A stretch of DNA of 64,000 nt from Cycloclasticus sp. symbiont of Bathymodiolus heckerae (GCA_002101235.1 LWTL01000118.1:1-64000); one strand, 5' to 3'. Positions 12,489 to 23,070 are shown, counted from the first letter of the stretch. Program-made: numbers and translations. The notes: generated by a model from the letters alone, not told the origin.

Positions 12489-13247
12489 TTGAAAGTCGAT
12501 GAAAATAGCGAAATACTGTCAAATATTAGAATAGTGTTAGTTGAAACCTCACATCCTGGGAATATAGGGGCCGCAGCCCGTGCGATGAAAAACATGGGGT
12601 TGTCAAATTTGGCACTCGTTAACCCTAAAATATTCCCCAGCGCTGAAGCCACATCCAGAGCATCAGGAGCTGATAATATTCTTGCTAGTGCAACGGTGTA
12701 TAGCAGTTTAAAAGATGCGCTTGAGCCTTGTGAGCTTGTACTCGGTGCTAGTGCAAGAATAAGGCACCTAGGCTGGTCAGAAGTTGGCCCTAAAAAAGGC
12801 TGTGATCTTATTATTGGTGCTGCGAAAACAGCGCAGGTTGCAGTTGTTTTTGGGAGAGAGAACTCAGGTTTGACGAATGAAGAGTTAGAGTTGTGTCATC
12901 ATCTACTTCATATACCGACAAACCCTGATTTTAGTTCTTTAAATGTTGCTTCTGCGGTTCAGGTACTTAGTTATGAAATTTATTCTGCCGTTATTGGTGA
13001 ACAAATTATTGAATCACCTGAAGTTGAAGACAGGGCTGCAACAAGCCAAGAATTTGAAGGATTTTTTGATCATCTTTTAAAAACGCTTGAAAAAACGGAT
13101 TTCTTAGAACTGTATAAAACAAAACGACTTCAACAACGTATTAGACGAATTTTTTATCGTTCAGAACTTAATAGAACAGAAGTTAATATTTTGCGTGGGA
13201 TTTTAACAGCCGTTAATAACAAGATTGATGGAATAAAAAAGAGATAG
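12489..13247 (+). CDS. trmJ: tRNA (cytidine/uridine-2'-O-)-methyltransferase TrmJ
   Basis: SPOUT motifs: VLVETSHPGNIGAAARAMKNMGL, VVFGRENSGLTNEEL, LNVASAVQVLSYEI; TTG start is possible. Confidence 0.93.
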   Translation: MKVDENSEILSNIRIVLVETSHPGNIGAAARAMKNMGLSNLALVNPKIFPSAEATSRASGADNILASATVYSSLKDALEPCELVLGASARIRHLGWSEVGPKKGCDLIIGAAKTAQVAVVFGRENSGLTNEELELCHHLLHIPTNPDFSSLNVASAVQVLSYEIYSAVIGEQIIESPEVEDRAATSQEFEGFFDHLLKTLEKTDFLELYKTKRLQQRIRRIFYRSELNRTEVNILRGILTAVNNKIDGIKKR

Positions 13248-13327
13248 CTCGTTACTAAAAAATAATTCATCGTTGCATGAATGCTCACGTTAGAATGACT
13301 TTAAGATTTAAAACATTTAAGAAGACT

Positions 13328-14116
13328 ATGTTTAGCCAATTAAAAGAAGATATTAATATTGTATTTGATCGGGATCCTGCGGCCCGAAGTAAACTTGAAG
13401 TGATAACGACGTACCCAGGTTTTCATGCGATTTTATTGCACCGTTTTAATCATTACCTGTGGCGCTCCAATTTAAAGTTTATCTCACGTTTTTTTGCCTA
13501 TTTTTCACGCTGGTTGACGGGTATAGAAATACATCCCGGCGCTGTTATTGGACGACGATTTTTTATCGATCATGGTATGGGCGTTGTTGTTGGTGAAACG
13601 GCCGTTATTGGTGATGATTGCACTCTTTATCATGGCGTTACATTAGGTGGTACCAGCTGGAAAAAAGGTAAACGTCACCCAACTTTGGGTAATGCTGTGG
13701 TGGTAGGTGCGGGCGCGAAAGTGCTAGGTCCGATCGACATTGGTGATAACGCAAGAATTGGTTCCAATGCCGTCGTCATTCGGACGGTACCCGAAGGTGC
13801 AACAATCATTGGTATACCTGGCCGCATTGTTAATGCTGAATCAAGTTCCCCAAGCCCGGAGCAAGAGGCTATGGCGAAGAAAATTGGTTTCGATGCGTAT
13901 GGGACATCTCAGGAAATGCCTGACCCCGTTGCAGTTGCTATTAATGGCATGTTGGAGCATATCCATAAGATGGATAAAGAAATGGAACGAATGTGCGGTG
14001 AAATAAGATCATTAGGTGGTGGAAAAGACGCTAAACCTGTTGAGGAGATTAGCAGTGAACCCGTTGATGATGGAACGGGGTCGACGTGCTTAGGGAAACA
14101 AGTAGAAACAGAGTAG
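13328..14116 (+). CDS. cysE: serine O-acetyltransferase
   Basis: IEIHPGAVIGRRFFIDHGMGVVVGETAVIGDDCTLYHGVTLGG. Confidence 0.96.
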   Translation: MFSQLKEDINIVFDRDPAARSKLEVITTYPGFHAILLHRFNHYLWRSNLKFISRFFAYFSRWLTGIEIHPGAVIGRRFFIDHGMGVVVGETAVIGDDCTLYHGVTLGGTSWKKGKRHPTLGNAVVVGAGAKVLGPIDIGDNARIGSNAVVIRTVPEGATIIGIPGRIVNAESSSPSPEQEAMAKKIGFDAYGTSQEMPDPVAVAINGMLEHIHKMDKEMERMCGEIRSLGGGKDAKPVEEISSEPVDDGTGSTCLGKQVETE

Positions 14117-14119
14117 CTC

Positions 14120-15235
14120 TTGATGATTTACTTTGATCACAATGCTACAACGCCCATAGATCCGCAAGTGCTTGAGGCAATGCAACCGTTTCTAACAACA
14201 TTTTATGGCAACCCATCGAGTTTACACAGGCATGGGCGTGCGGTTAAAACGGCTATTGATCAGGCAAGACAGCAGATTGCTGCATTAGTAAAGGTTAGCC
14301 CTGAGCAGGTCATTTTTACAAGTGGCGGTACGGAAGCTAATAATATAGCCATATCGGCGGCTAAAGCCTCTAAAAAAGGGCATGCTTTAATGAGTTCAAC
14401 GGAACATCCTTCTATCGTAGAGCCTATGCAAAGGCTTGCTTTACAGGACATCCATGTAGAGAAAATTGCCGTTAATTCTAATGGTCTAATTGCGGCTGAT
14501 ATATTGGGCTCTAGCATAACTAGTAACACTGGTTTTATCAGCATTATGCAGGCAAATAATGAAACAGGTGTTATTCAAGATATAGCAACCCTAGGCGCTT
14601 TGGCGAAAGAAAGAGGCATTATATTTCATACAGACGCTGTGCAGTCATGTGGAAAACTGGATGTCGATTTCGGTGCGCTTAATGTTAATCTTATGTCCTT
14701 ATCTGGCCATAAAATATACGGGCCAAAAGGCGTAGGGGCATTGGTTTATGATAAAAAAGTGAATCTATCCCCCGTGTTTTATGGGGGAGGGCAGGAAACT
14801 AGATTAAGGCCCGGTACTGAAAATGTCGCTGGGATCATTGGTTTTGGTAAAGCGGCAGAACTAGCGCTTCAATTACAAGAAAGTAGAGCGACACAGTTAT
14901 TAGGTCTAAGAAAAAAATTAGAAGAGGGCATTAGCGGTATAGCCGGGCTTGTTATCGCAGGTTCAGGTGTTGAGCGTTTGCCCAATACTAGCCAAATTCT
15001 TATGGATACTGTTGATGGTGAAATGCTGTTAATGCAACTGGACCAACAAAGTATCGCAGTTTCGAGTGGCTCGGCGTGTTCAAGTAACAGCAAACTACCA
15101 AGCCCAGTTCTTAAAGCAATGGGCTATAAAGATAAGCTTGCGCTTAGCGCCATTAGAGTCAGCTTAGGACAGCAAAGCACGCTAGAAGAAGTTGATGTTT
15201 TTATAGCCGCCCTAAAAGCAACAATCAATCGATAA
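14120..15235 (+). CDS. cysteine desulfurase (NifS/IscS family)
   Basis: YFDHNATTPIDPQVLEAM, SLSGHKIYGPKGVGALVYDK, SSGSACSSNSKLPSPVL. Confidence 0.93.
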   Translation: MMIYFDHNATTPIDPQVLEAMQPFLTTFYGNPSSLHRHGRAVKTAIDQARQQIAALVKVSPEQVIFTSGGTEANNIAISAAKASKKGHALMSSTEHPSIVEPMQRLALQDIHVEKIAVNSNGLIAADILGSSITSNTGFISIMQANNETGVIQDIATLGALAKERGIIFHTDAVQSCGKLDVDFGALNVNLMSLSGHKIYGPKGVGALVYDKKVNLSPVFYGGGQETRLRPGTENVAGIIGFGKAAELALQLQESRATQLLGLRKKLEEGISGIAGLVIAGSGVERLPNTSQILMDTVDGEMLLMQLDQQSIAVSSGSACSSNSKLPSPVLKAMGYKDKLALSAIRVSLGQQSTLEEVDVFIAALKATINR

Positions 15236-15974
15236 GCGAAAACACCTGACCAGACTCTTTACTTAATACAACCTGTAAAAGTTCTTTTGCTACCTGCTTA
15301 GCCGACATTAAGGTTGATGTTTCCTCACCTGGATGAGTTTTCTTTCTAATAGCTGAAAGGTAAGGGCCTGGAATAAATACATTACTAACAACACTTGTGG
15401 AATCCAATTCGTCAGCTAAGGTTCTTGAAAAGCTTTCAATAGCAACTTTTGAAACACCATAGGCTCCCCAATAAGCTTTGCTTTGGCGTGCAGATGAATC
15501 AGAAATAAAAGTAATGGAGGCATTTTCTGATCGTTGCAGTAACGGCAAACACGCCTTACTGAGCATAGCAGCTGCATTTAAATTGACCTGTAGAGTTTTA
15601 TGCCAAGATGTGCCTGCTTGGCTTCCAATAGGGCCAATAATCCCTATATCGCATGCCGCATTAATAACCCCATCTAACCTTTTGAATTCATTAAATATAG
15701 AGTTAATTAATTGTTGGTAAATATCATCATCCGTTTGCTCTAAATCAAACGGAATAATAGCCGGCAGAGGGTAACCAGATGTTTCAACTTCGTCATATAA
15801 AGCATTTAATTTTTTATCATTGCGCCCCGTTAATATAGTTGTTGCCCCGTGTTGTGCCAAAGCCAAGCAAATTGCTTTACCTAAACTACCGCTTGCGCCT
15901 GTTATTAAGTAAACATGCCCGTCAAGTTGGTTTGTTTTAATTTTTTGTGATGGTATACGTGACGTCTTAGTCAT
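15225..15974 (-). CDS. yciK: YciK-family SDR oxidoreductase
   Basis: YLITGASGSLGKAICLALAQHGA; WGAYGVSKVAIESFSRTLADE. Confidence 0.85.
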   Translation of the reverse strand: MTKTSRIPSQKIKTNQLDGHVYLITGASGSLGKAICLALAQHGATTILTGRNDKKLNALYDEVETSGYPLPAIIPFDLEQTDDDIYQQLINSIFNEFKRLDGVINAACDIGIIGPIGSQAGTSWHKTLQVNLNAAAMLSKACLPLLQRSENASITFISDSSARQSKAYWGAYGVSKVAIESFSRTLADELDSTSVVSNVFIPGPYLSAIRKKTHPGEETSTLMSAKQVAKELLQVVLSKESGQVFSLID

Positions 15975-17235
15975 TTTTAGGGCTACTTATAATAGTTTGT
16001 TGGCGGGCGGTTTTTTCAATCGGTTCTAAATCAACTAAGGGTTTGCGTGTCTCGATACCTAAGTCTTTAAATTTACGTGCATTTGGAAAGACTTGTCTCT
16101 CTAGTGACCCAATGGCTTTGTTGTAATGGCTAATGCTTTTATCTAATGAGCCTCCAACTTTGCTCATGTGCTCAACAAAAGTCGCCAAACGTGAGTACAT
16201 TTCTTCACCTAATTTCCTAATAATTTCAGCATTCTCAGTGGTTGCTTGTTGGCGCCAACCAAATGCAATGGCACGTAAGAGGGCCACTAAACTAGTTGGA
16301 GTAGCTAAAATAACGTGTTGGGCGAGAGCATCTTCGAGTAAAGAATGGTCCTGTTCTAACGCGGCACTAAGAAACTGATCACCCGGTATAAATAGCACAA
16401 CAAAGTCTGGCGTGTTTTTGAATTGTGACCAATAAGCCTTTTTAGAAAGCTCCTTGACTCGATCACGAACTTGTTTTGCGTGTCGAACGAGGTGTTCTTT
16501 TCGTTGAGCATCATCTGTTTGTTCAGTTGCTGTTAAATAGGCATCTAACGGTGTTTTCGCATCAACAACAATATCACGCTGATCCGGCATCCGAATGATC
16601 ATATCTGGTCGCATGGCGCCTTCTGTAGTATTTAAGTGCTCTTGCTCGAAGAAATCACAATGCTCAACAAGACCGGCAAGCTCAGCGAGTCGTTTCAAGG
16701 TCAGTTCACCCCATTGTCCGCGTACTTCGGGTCTGCGTAATGCTTGTACAAGGTTACGTGTTTCACTTTGTAATTGGTTTTGAGTTTCAGTCATGTTTTG
16801 TAAAAACTGACTGATTGATCCGTACGTTTGCTGTCTATCTGCTTCGAGCTTTTTAAGTTGCGTATCGGTTTGCTTTAAAATGTCTTTAATCGGCGAAACC
16901 ATGTCGCTAAAAGCTTTTTCTTTTTCGTTAAGCCGCGACTCGGCACTGTTTTGTTGCTTGCTGAAGTTTTCTCTTGCGAGCTTTAAAAACTCTTCATTAT
17001 TTTCTCTTAGAGCTTGAGTTGAAAGCGCAGTAAAGCTATCCCGAAAGTTTTGCATTAATTCATTTTCGTTTGAAGCAGCTTTCTCTTTAAGGTCTTTCTC
17101 AAGGATTAATCGAGTTTCATGGGCTAATAAGTCATTTTTTAATTTGTTATTAGCGCGAAACATAATTAAATACCCGGCTATAAGGCCAACAACTAAGCCT
17201 CCAAAAATTAATAACATGCTATTTGCTTCAATCAT
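15967..17235 (-). CDS. rmuC: DNA recombination protein RmuC
   Basis: RRPEVRGQWGELTLKRLAELAGLVEHCDFFEQ, VVDAKTPLDAYL. Confidence 0.93.
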   Translation of the reverse strand: MIEANSMLLIFGGLVVGLIAGYLIMFRANNKLKNDLLAHETRLILEKDLKEKAASNENELMQNFRDSFTALSTQALRENNEEFLKLARENFSKQQNSAESRLNEKEKAFSDMVSPIKDILKQTDTQLKKLEADRQQTYGSISQFLQNMTETQNQLQSETRNLVQALRRPEVRGQWGELTLKRLAELAGLVEHCDFFEQEHLNTTEGAMRPDMIIRMPDQRDIVVDAKTPLDAYLTATEQTDDAQRKEHLVRHAKQVRDRVKELSKKAYWSQFKNTPDFVVLFIPGDQFLSAALEQDHSLLEDALAQHVILATPTSLVALLRAIAFGWRQQATTENAEIIRKLGEEMYSRLATFVEHMSKVGGSLDKSISHYNKAIGSLERQVFPNARKFKDLGIETRKPLVDLEPIEKTARQQTIISSPKND

Positions 17236-17250
17236 CGTTCGAATTACTCG

Positions 17251-17934
17251 TTATTGCGTTACGTGCAGAAAGTCTAACAACTCAGCTGCACTACTGATAG
17301 ATATGTCAGCTTGCCAATCATTAATATTATCGCCGTTTGGAATGTAGCCATAACGACAGGCGACAGTTGTTAATCCAGCCAATCTGCCTGCTCGAATATC
17401 ACGCTCTGCATCGCCCATGTATACCGCTTTGTCAGGTGAGATGTTTATTTGCTGGCAAGCGAGATAAATGGACTCAGGATGAGGTTTAGTGTTTTTAACT
17501 TGGTCACCACATACGACGCAAGCCGCACGTGTATTGAGACTCATTTTTTCCAATAAAGGGGTCGTTAGGTATTCCGGTTTGTTCGTTACAATTCCCCAAG
17601 GCATGTGATGCTTTTCAAAGTGGTTTAGTAAGTCGCTCATACCTTCAAATAGAACCGATTTATCAGCAATATGCTGTTGATAGAAGGAAATAAAGTGAGC
17701 CTTTAGCTCCTTTTGTTTTATTGCATTGAGCTCAGAACCAAACCCAAGAACAATAAGGGCATCTGCGCCGTTGGAAACAATAGGGCGTATCTCATCATAG
17801 GTTAAAGATTTTAAACCATTGTGAGCTAAGGTTGCGTTCAGTGCTGCGGCTAAATCAGGTGCGGTATCGACAAGCGTGCCATCGAGATCGAATAAAACGG
17901 CCTCTATTTGCCTGCCTAACATGGTGTGAGACAT
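17251..17934 (-). CDS. HAD phosphatase; phosphoglycolate phosphatase-like, probably MupP (MurNAc-6-P phosphatase)
   Basis: VLFDLDGTLVDTAPDL, WGIVTNKPEYLTTPLLE, CGDQVKNTKPHPESI, RYGYI; located next to ubiG as in Pseudomonas mupP. Confidence 0.85.
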   Translation of the reverse strand: MSHTMLGRQIEAVLFDLDGTLVDTAPDLAAALNATLAHNGLKSLTYDEIRPIVSNGADALIVLGFGSELNAIKQKELKAHFISFYQQHIADKSVLFEGMSDLLNHFEKHHMPWGIVTNKPEYLTTPLLEKMSLNTRAACVVCGDQVKNTKPHPESIYLACQQINISPDKAVYMGDAERDIRAGRLAGLTTVACRYGYIPNGDNINDWQADISISSAAELLDFLHVTQ

Positions 17935-17952
17935 TTTGTTTATTAATAACCG

Positions 17953-18675
17953 CTAGTTTTTTTGAAATACGCAGATGTAGTTAACGCTAATATCGTTTGT
18001 CATTGAGAATGATTTGCTAATAGGGTTGTATTCAATGCCACGACTATCAAGTAGTTCAAGACCTGCTTGTCGTGCCCATTGTGATAATTCTGATGGCTTA
18101 ATAAAGGCAGCATAATCGTGCGTGCCTTTAGGTAACATACCTAAAATATATTCTGCGCCAACGATGGAAAGCAAATAAGATTTGGGGTTTCTGTTTAGTG
18201 TGGATAAGAAAACGTAGCCACCAGGTTTTACTAAAGTTACGCATGCTTCAATAATAGAAACGGGATCAGGCACGTGTTCCAGCATTTCCATGCAGGTAAC
18301 ACAGTCAAACGATGCCGGTCTCTCTTTTGCCAACTCTTCTACGCTGATGTGTTTATAACTAACGCTTACGCCGCTATCTAAACTATGTAAATCAGCAACG
18401 TCGAGCAGTTCTTTACCTAAGTCTACACCGGTTACATTAGCGCCTTTTAGCGCCATTGATTCGGACAGTATGCCCCCGCCACAGCCAACATCGAGCACAT
18501 CTTTACCGCTAAGGGAGATGACCTTGTCAATCAAGTTTAGACGTAGTGGGTTGATTTGGTGAAGCGTCTTAAAGTCACCTTCTGGGTCCCACCAATGAGA
18601 AGCCATAGAGCTGAATTTTTCAATCTCGCTTAGATCTACGTTTTTTTGTTCTGTATTTTCTTGTGTTTGAGTCAT
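17953..18675 (-). CDS. ubiG: bifunctional 2-polyprenyl-6-hydroxyphenol methylase/3-demethylubiquinol 3-O-methyltransferase
   Basis: SSMASHWWDPEGDFKTLHQINPLRL, DVLDVGCGGGILSESMA. Confidence 0.96.
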   Translation of the reverse strand: MTQTQENTEQKNVDLSEIEKFSSMASHWWDPEGDFKTLHQINPLRLNLIDKVISLSGKDVLDVGCGGGILSESMALKGANVTGVDLGKELLDVADLHSLDSGVSVSYKHISVEELAKERPASFDCVTCMEMLEHVPDPVSIIEACVTLVKPGGYVFLSTLNRNPKSYLLSIVGAEYILGMLPKGTHDYAAFIKPSELSQWARQAGLELLDSRGIEYNPISKSFSMTNDISVNYICVFQKN

Positions 18676-18684
18676 TGGATTATT

Positions 18685-20019
18685 TTACACCGCTTTATGG
18701 TTTTTATGATGAAACGGGCTGATTTTTCCTTGCCATTGCTTTGTTTTTTCAAGTATAGCCTTTTCATCAAGGGTTGTTAGTTTGTGGTTCTTCATTAAGG
18801 CTTTACCTGCCACCCAAACATCACTAATTTGCGAACGATTTGCTGAATAAACTAATGTTGAAATAACGTCGTAGATTGGTTGAGTTTCTAGGCTGTTTAA
18901 ATTGATCGCGAATAGATCAGCTTGTTTGCCGCATTCTATGGAACCGATTTTATCTTGCAAGCCCAATGCTTTTGCGCCATTAATGGTTGCCATGCGTAAG
19001 GCTTGATGTGCCGGTAAAGCATTTGCTTTTTCTGTAACGCCTTTGGCTAGTAAAGCGGCTGTTTTCATTTCGCCCAACATATCAATATCGTTATTACTGG
19101 CAGAGCCATCAGTACCCAAGGCGACGTTAACACCCGCGTTGAGCAACTGATTTACCGGACAAAAACCACTGGCAAGTTTTAAGTTAGACTCTGGGCAATG
19201 AACCACATGGACGTGGTGTTCGGCCAATATTTGTATTTCTTGATCAGTCAGCGCGGTCATATGCACAGTGATCAGGTCAGGGCTTAATAAGTTTAAATTT
19301 TTAAGGCGCATTAATGGGCTAATACCATGCTCAGCAATGGATTCTTCCACTTCGCTGCGTGTTTCATGAGCATGAATATGCATCGATAACCCTAATTCAT
19401 CCATTAAAGGTTGAATAATTTTTAAGGATTCGTCGCACACGGTATACGGTGCATGAGGCGCGAAAGAAAAATTAATTAAGCTATTGTTATTGAAACGATC
19501 ACGGACGGCTAAGCCCTTACTAATGTATTCATTGAGGTTTTGTGCCCAACGCGTTGGAAAATCAATAACAGGAATGCCAATATTTGCTCGAATACCGGCT
19601 TGTTCTGCGACAGCGGCCATTTGATCGATAAAGAAATACATGTCATTGAAGCAGGTTGTCCCGCCTCGAATCATTTCTGCAAGAGCGAGTTCGGACCCAT
19701 CCTTAACAAATTGCTCATCTGCGAGTTCAGATTCGGCCGGCCAAATATGCTCATTGAGCCATTCGTCAAGCGGCAAATCATCAGCGAGACCTTTCAATAG
19801 GCTCATGGCGGCATGGGTGTGCGCGTTAACGAAGCCGGGCAGGAGCGCGTGCTCATTTAATTCAATAGTGTTATCTGCTGAGTATTTATGAGCCTCATGC
19901 TGCGGTAAAATATCAATAATCGTATCCTCTTGGACAATAACACTGTGGTGCTCAAGTACGCTATTGTTAGCATCAACCGTTATAATCCAAGCGGCATTAA
20001 TTTTAAGAGTTGTTTGCAT
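18685..20019 (-). CDS. mtaD: TRZ/ATZ family hydrolase; 5'-methylthioadenosine/S-adenosylhomocysteine deaminase
   Basis: LLPGFVNAHTHAAMSLLKGLADDLPLDEWL, HIHAHET, GTDGSASNNDIDMLGEM; divergent from mtnA. Confidence 0.9.
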   Translation of the reverse strand: MQTTLKINAAWIITVDANNSVLEHHSVIVQEDTIIDILPQHEAHKYSADNTIELNEHALLPGFVNAHTHAAMSLLKGLADDLPLDEWLNEHIWPAESELADEQFVKDGSELALAEMIRGGTTCFNDMYFFIDQMAAVAEQAGIRANIGIPVIDFPTRWAQNLNEYISKGLAVRDRFNNNSLINFSFAPHAPYTVCDESLKIIQPLMDELGLSMHIHAHETRSEVEESIAEHGISPLMRLKNLNLLSPDLITVHMTALTDQEIQILAEHHVHVVHCPESNLKLASGFCPVNQLLNAGVNVALGTDGSASNNDIDMLGEMKTAALLAKGVTEKANALPAHQALRMATINGAKALGLQDKIGSIECGKQADLFAINLNSLETQPIYDVISTLVYSANRSQISDVWVAGKALMKNHKLTTLDEKAILEKTKQWQGKISPFHHKNHKAV

Positions 20020-20021
20020 AA

Positions 20022-21059
20022 GTGATGGATAAAGAAAAATTATTATATGACAGCATTCGCCCCGTTAGCTGGTGCGATGATGGCTTGCGTTTATTGGACC
20101 AGCGTAAGCTACCTAAAGAAGAAGTATATCTATATATAACAAGCACGCAAGAGCTGTATACAGCTATAAAAGAGATGGCCGTTCGTGGCGCGCCGGCTAT
20201 TGGAATAGCTGCGGCATACGGTGCGGCATTAGCTGCGAAAGAAGCAGAAGCGGATGCAACTGTTAACTTTAAAGAAGGTTTCCACCAACGATTAGACTTG
20301 CTAGCCTCATCACGCCCAACAGCCATTAATTTATTCAATGCATTAGATACTGCCAAGCGTTTGAAAAACCCAAGTGATAATGTTTTAAATTGGGCCCATC
20401 AATGGTTGAAAGATGACATTGATGCGAACAAAGAAATTGGGCTATACGGAGCAGGGTGTTTAGCCCCTAAAACACGGGTATTAACACATTGTAATGCCGG
20501 TGCGCTGGCAACGGGTGGTTACGGTACAGCGCTGGGAGTTATTAGAGCAGGTTACCAACAAGGTGTTGTGGAAACGATCTATGCTGATGAAACTCGCCCC
20601 TGGAATCAAGGCTCGCGTTTAACATTATGGGAGCTTCAAAAAGATGAGATTCCGGTGACTCTAATAGCTGATAGCGTTGCCGCATCTTTAATGCAAAAGG
20701 GCGCCATAGATTGGGTTATTGTTGGTGCAGACAGCATTTGCATGAATGGCGATATTGCCAATAAAATAGGGACATATTCCTTAGCTGTGTTAGCCAAGTA
20801 CCATGGGGTTAAAGTGATGGTTGCTGCACCAATAACAACTATAGATTTAAAGGCGGAGTCTGGAGCGGATATTAAAATAGAACAGCGTTCTAGCAACGAA
20901 ATTTTACCTAATGAATACAATAATGGCTTTGTAAATGCGTTAAACCCTGTCTTTGATGTAACTCCAGCAGAGCTAATATCTGTTATTGTGACGGAAAAAG
21001 GGGTGATTGAATCATCAGATGCTCGTAAAATGCAGACTTTAATAAGCAAACAATACTAA
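20022..21059 (+). CDS. mtnA: S-methyl-5-thioribose-1-phosphate isomerase
   Basis: MAVRGAPAIGIAAAYG, LTHCNAGALATGGYGTALGVIRA, YADETRPWNQGSRLT. Confidence 0.96.
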   Translation: MMDKEKLLYDSIRPVSWCDDGLRLLDQRKLPKEEVYLYITSTQELYTAIKEMAVRGAPAIGIAAAYGAALAAKEAEADATVNFKEGFHQRLDLLASSRPTAINLFNALDTAKRLKNPSDNVLNWAHQWLKDDIDANKEIGLYGAGCLAPKTRVLTHCNAGALATGGYGTALGVIRAGYQQGVVETIYADETRPWNQGSRLTLWELQKDEIPVTLIADSVAASLMQKGAIDWVIVGADSICMNGDIANKIGTYSLAVLAKYHGVKVMVAAPITTIDLKAESGADIKIEQRSSNEILPNEYNNGFVNALNPVFDVTPAELISVIVTEKGVIESSDARKMQTLISKQY

Positions 21060-21068
21060 GACAACGTT

Positions 21069-21440
21069 ATGACGCAACTTCTAGCGATTGCCGCAGGTGG
21101 ATCAATAGGCGCAGTAATGCGATACCTAGTGTCGACGGGTATTTATACATGGCTTGGTCGTGGATTCCCCTACGGTACGCTGGTGGTGAATGTTGTAGGT
21201 TCGTTGTTAATGGGCTTGCTATACGAGCTGTTTTTGCAGCGTTTATCCGTTTCTCCAGAAATTAGGGCGGTGTTACTAGTAGGTTTTTTGGGTGCATTTA
21301 CTACGTTTTCAACGTTCTCAATTGAAACGATTAACCTGATTGAACAAGGGTATTTACTAAAAGCCATGACCAATGTCTTAGCGAGTGTTGTTTTGTGCAT
21401 ATTAGCGGCATGGGTTGGTCTACAAATAGCGAGACAATGA
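21069..21440 (+). CDS. crcB: fluoride efflux transporter CrcB
   Basis: GGSIGAVMRYLVS, YGTLVVNVVGSLLMGLLYE, GFLGAFTTFSTFSIET. Confidence 0.95.
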   Translation: MTQLLAIAAGGSIGAVMRYLVSTGIYTWLGRGFPYGTLVVNVVGSLLMGLLYELFLQRLSVSPEIRAVLLVGFLGAFTTFSTFSIETINLIEQGYLLKAMTNVLASVVLCILAAWVGLQIARQ

Positions 21441-21745
21441 TGAAAACAAAAGCAGTTCGTATTGCTCGGGTTTATTTGACTGAAGCCGATCATCAACTAA
21501 ACGATATTATGCAGTACCTTCATGATCATGAAAGTATTCCTGGCGCAACGGCTTATAGAGGTGTTGAGGGGTATGGCTCGTCAGGAAAAATGCATAATTC
21601 GTCTTTGATTGATTTGTCATTTAATTTGCCAATAACTATCGAGTTTTTTGATGAATCAAACAATGTGCTCACGGTTATTAAGCACCTAAAAGAAAACTTC
21701 AATGTCAGTCAGACCATTAGTTGGTTAGCTGAACAACACCACTAA
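21437..21745 (+). CDS. DUF190 domain-containing protein
   Basis: [46 protein letters not shown]; overlaps the crcB stop. Confidence 0.85.
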   Translation: MMKTKAVRIARVYLTEADHQLNDIMQYLHDHESIPGATAYRGVEGYGSSGKMHNSSLIDLSFNLPITIEFFDESNNVLTVIKHLKENFNVSQTISWLAEQHH

Positions 21746-21767
21746 ACTTAATCTAAAGGAAAGCGAT

Positions 21768-23045
21768 ATGCTTGATCCACAGCTTTTAAGAAATAATCCA
21801 ATTGATGTAAAAAAAGCCATGCAACGCCATGGTTCAGACCTTGATCTAGACGTTTTTAACGCTCTTGAAAAACAGCGGAAAGACATTCAAGTTAAAACGC
21901 AGAACTTACAAAATGAGCGCAATAAAAGCTCTAAGTCTATCGGCATGGCTAAAGCCAAAGGAGAAGACATTCAACCCTTACTCGATAGCGTCTCACAACT
22001 TGGTGATGACCTAAAAGTAGCGGAAGCAGAGCTGAATGAAGTTCAGGCAAAATTACAGAGTATTTTCCTTTCATTGCCTAATGTGCTTGCTGATGATGTG
22101 CCTACTGGTAAAGATGAAGAGCAGAACATAGAGTTAAGAAAATGGGGCAATATACCTGCGTACGATTTTGAAGCAAAAGACCATGTTGATTTAGGGCAAG
22201 CCCTCAACGGCATTGATTTTGAAGCAGGCGCTAAAATTGCGGGATCGCGTTTTGTCACCTTGTCTGGGCCTTTAGCGCGGTTACAACGTGCGCTAACGCA
22301 GTTTATGCTCGATACGCATGTTGATCAGCATGGCTACAAAGAAACCTATGTGCCTTACTTGGTGAACAAAGAATCCTTATTGGGAACAGGGCAACTGCCG
22401 AAGTTTGAAGAGGATTTATTCAAAATCGGTAACGATTCACCGTATTACCTTATTCCAACAGCAGAAGTGCCGGTCACGAACCTTGTGCGTGATGAAATTA
22501 TCAAAGCAAACGATATGCCGCTCAAATACGTTGCGCATACACCGTGCTTTAGAAGTGAAGCGGGTGCATATGGCCGTGATGTGCGCGGCATGATTCGCCA
22601 GCATCAATTTGAAAAAGTAGAACTTGTTCAAATTGTTAAGGCATCAGAATCAGAACAAGCGCACGAGCAGTTAACTCAGCACGCTGAAGGCATATTGCAA
22701 GCGCTAGAGCTTCCATATCGCTTAATGCTGTTATGTTCTGGTGATACGGGGTTTTCAGCCACTAAAACGTATGACCTTGAAGTGTGGCTGCCGGGGCAAA
22801 GCGCCTATCGTGAAATCTCTTCATGCAGTAACTTTAACGACTTCCAAGCGCGTCGCTTAAAAGCACGCTGGCGTAACCCTGAAACAGGTAAGCCAGAGCT
22901 CGTACACACCGTTAACGGATCAGGGCTAGCGGTAGGGCGTACATTAATTGCCGTAATGGAAAACTACCAACAAGCCGACGGTTCAATAAAAGTACCTGAC
23001 GCATTAAAACCTTATATGGGCCATGTAACATCAATAACACCATAG
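21768..23045 (+). CDS. serS: seryl-tRNA synthetase
   Basis: [22 protein letters not shown]; class II aaRS motifs; [19 protein letters not shown]. Confidence 0.98.
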   Translation: MLDPQLLRNNPIDVKKAMQRHGSDLDLDVFNALEKQRKDIQVKTQNLQNERNKSSKSIGMAKAKGEDIQPLLDSVSQLGDDLKVAEAELNEVQAKLQSIFLSLPNVLADDVPTGKDEEQNIELRKWGNIPAYDFEAKDHVDLGQALNGIDFEAGAKIAGSRFVTLSGPLARLQRALTQFMLDTHVDQHGYKETYVPYLVNKESLLGTGQLPKFEEDLFKIGNDSPYYLIPTAEVPVTNLVRDEIIKANDMPLKYVAHTPCFRSEAGAYGRDVRGMIRQHQFEKVELVQIVKASESEQAHEQLTQHAEGILQALELPYRLMLLCSGDTGFSATKTYDLEVWLPGQSAYREISSCSNFNDFQARRLKARWRNPETGKPELVHTVNGSGLAVGRTLIAVMENYQQADGSIKVPDALKPYMGHVTSITP

Positions 23046-23070
23046 CCTGCTAATAAAGTATCAGACAATA

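Noticed and set aside
12431-12652. N-terminal 74-aa extension of the suhB ORF
   Set aside because: Antisense to the conserved trmJ N-terminus; canonical SuhB begins MHPMLNIA.
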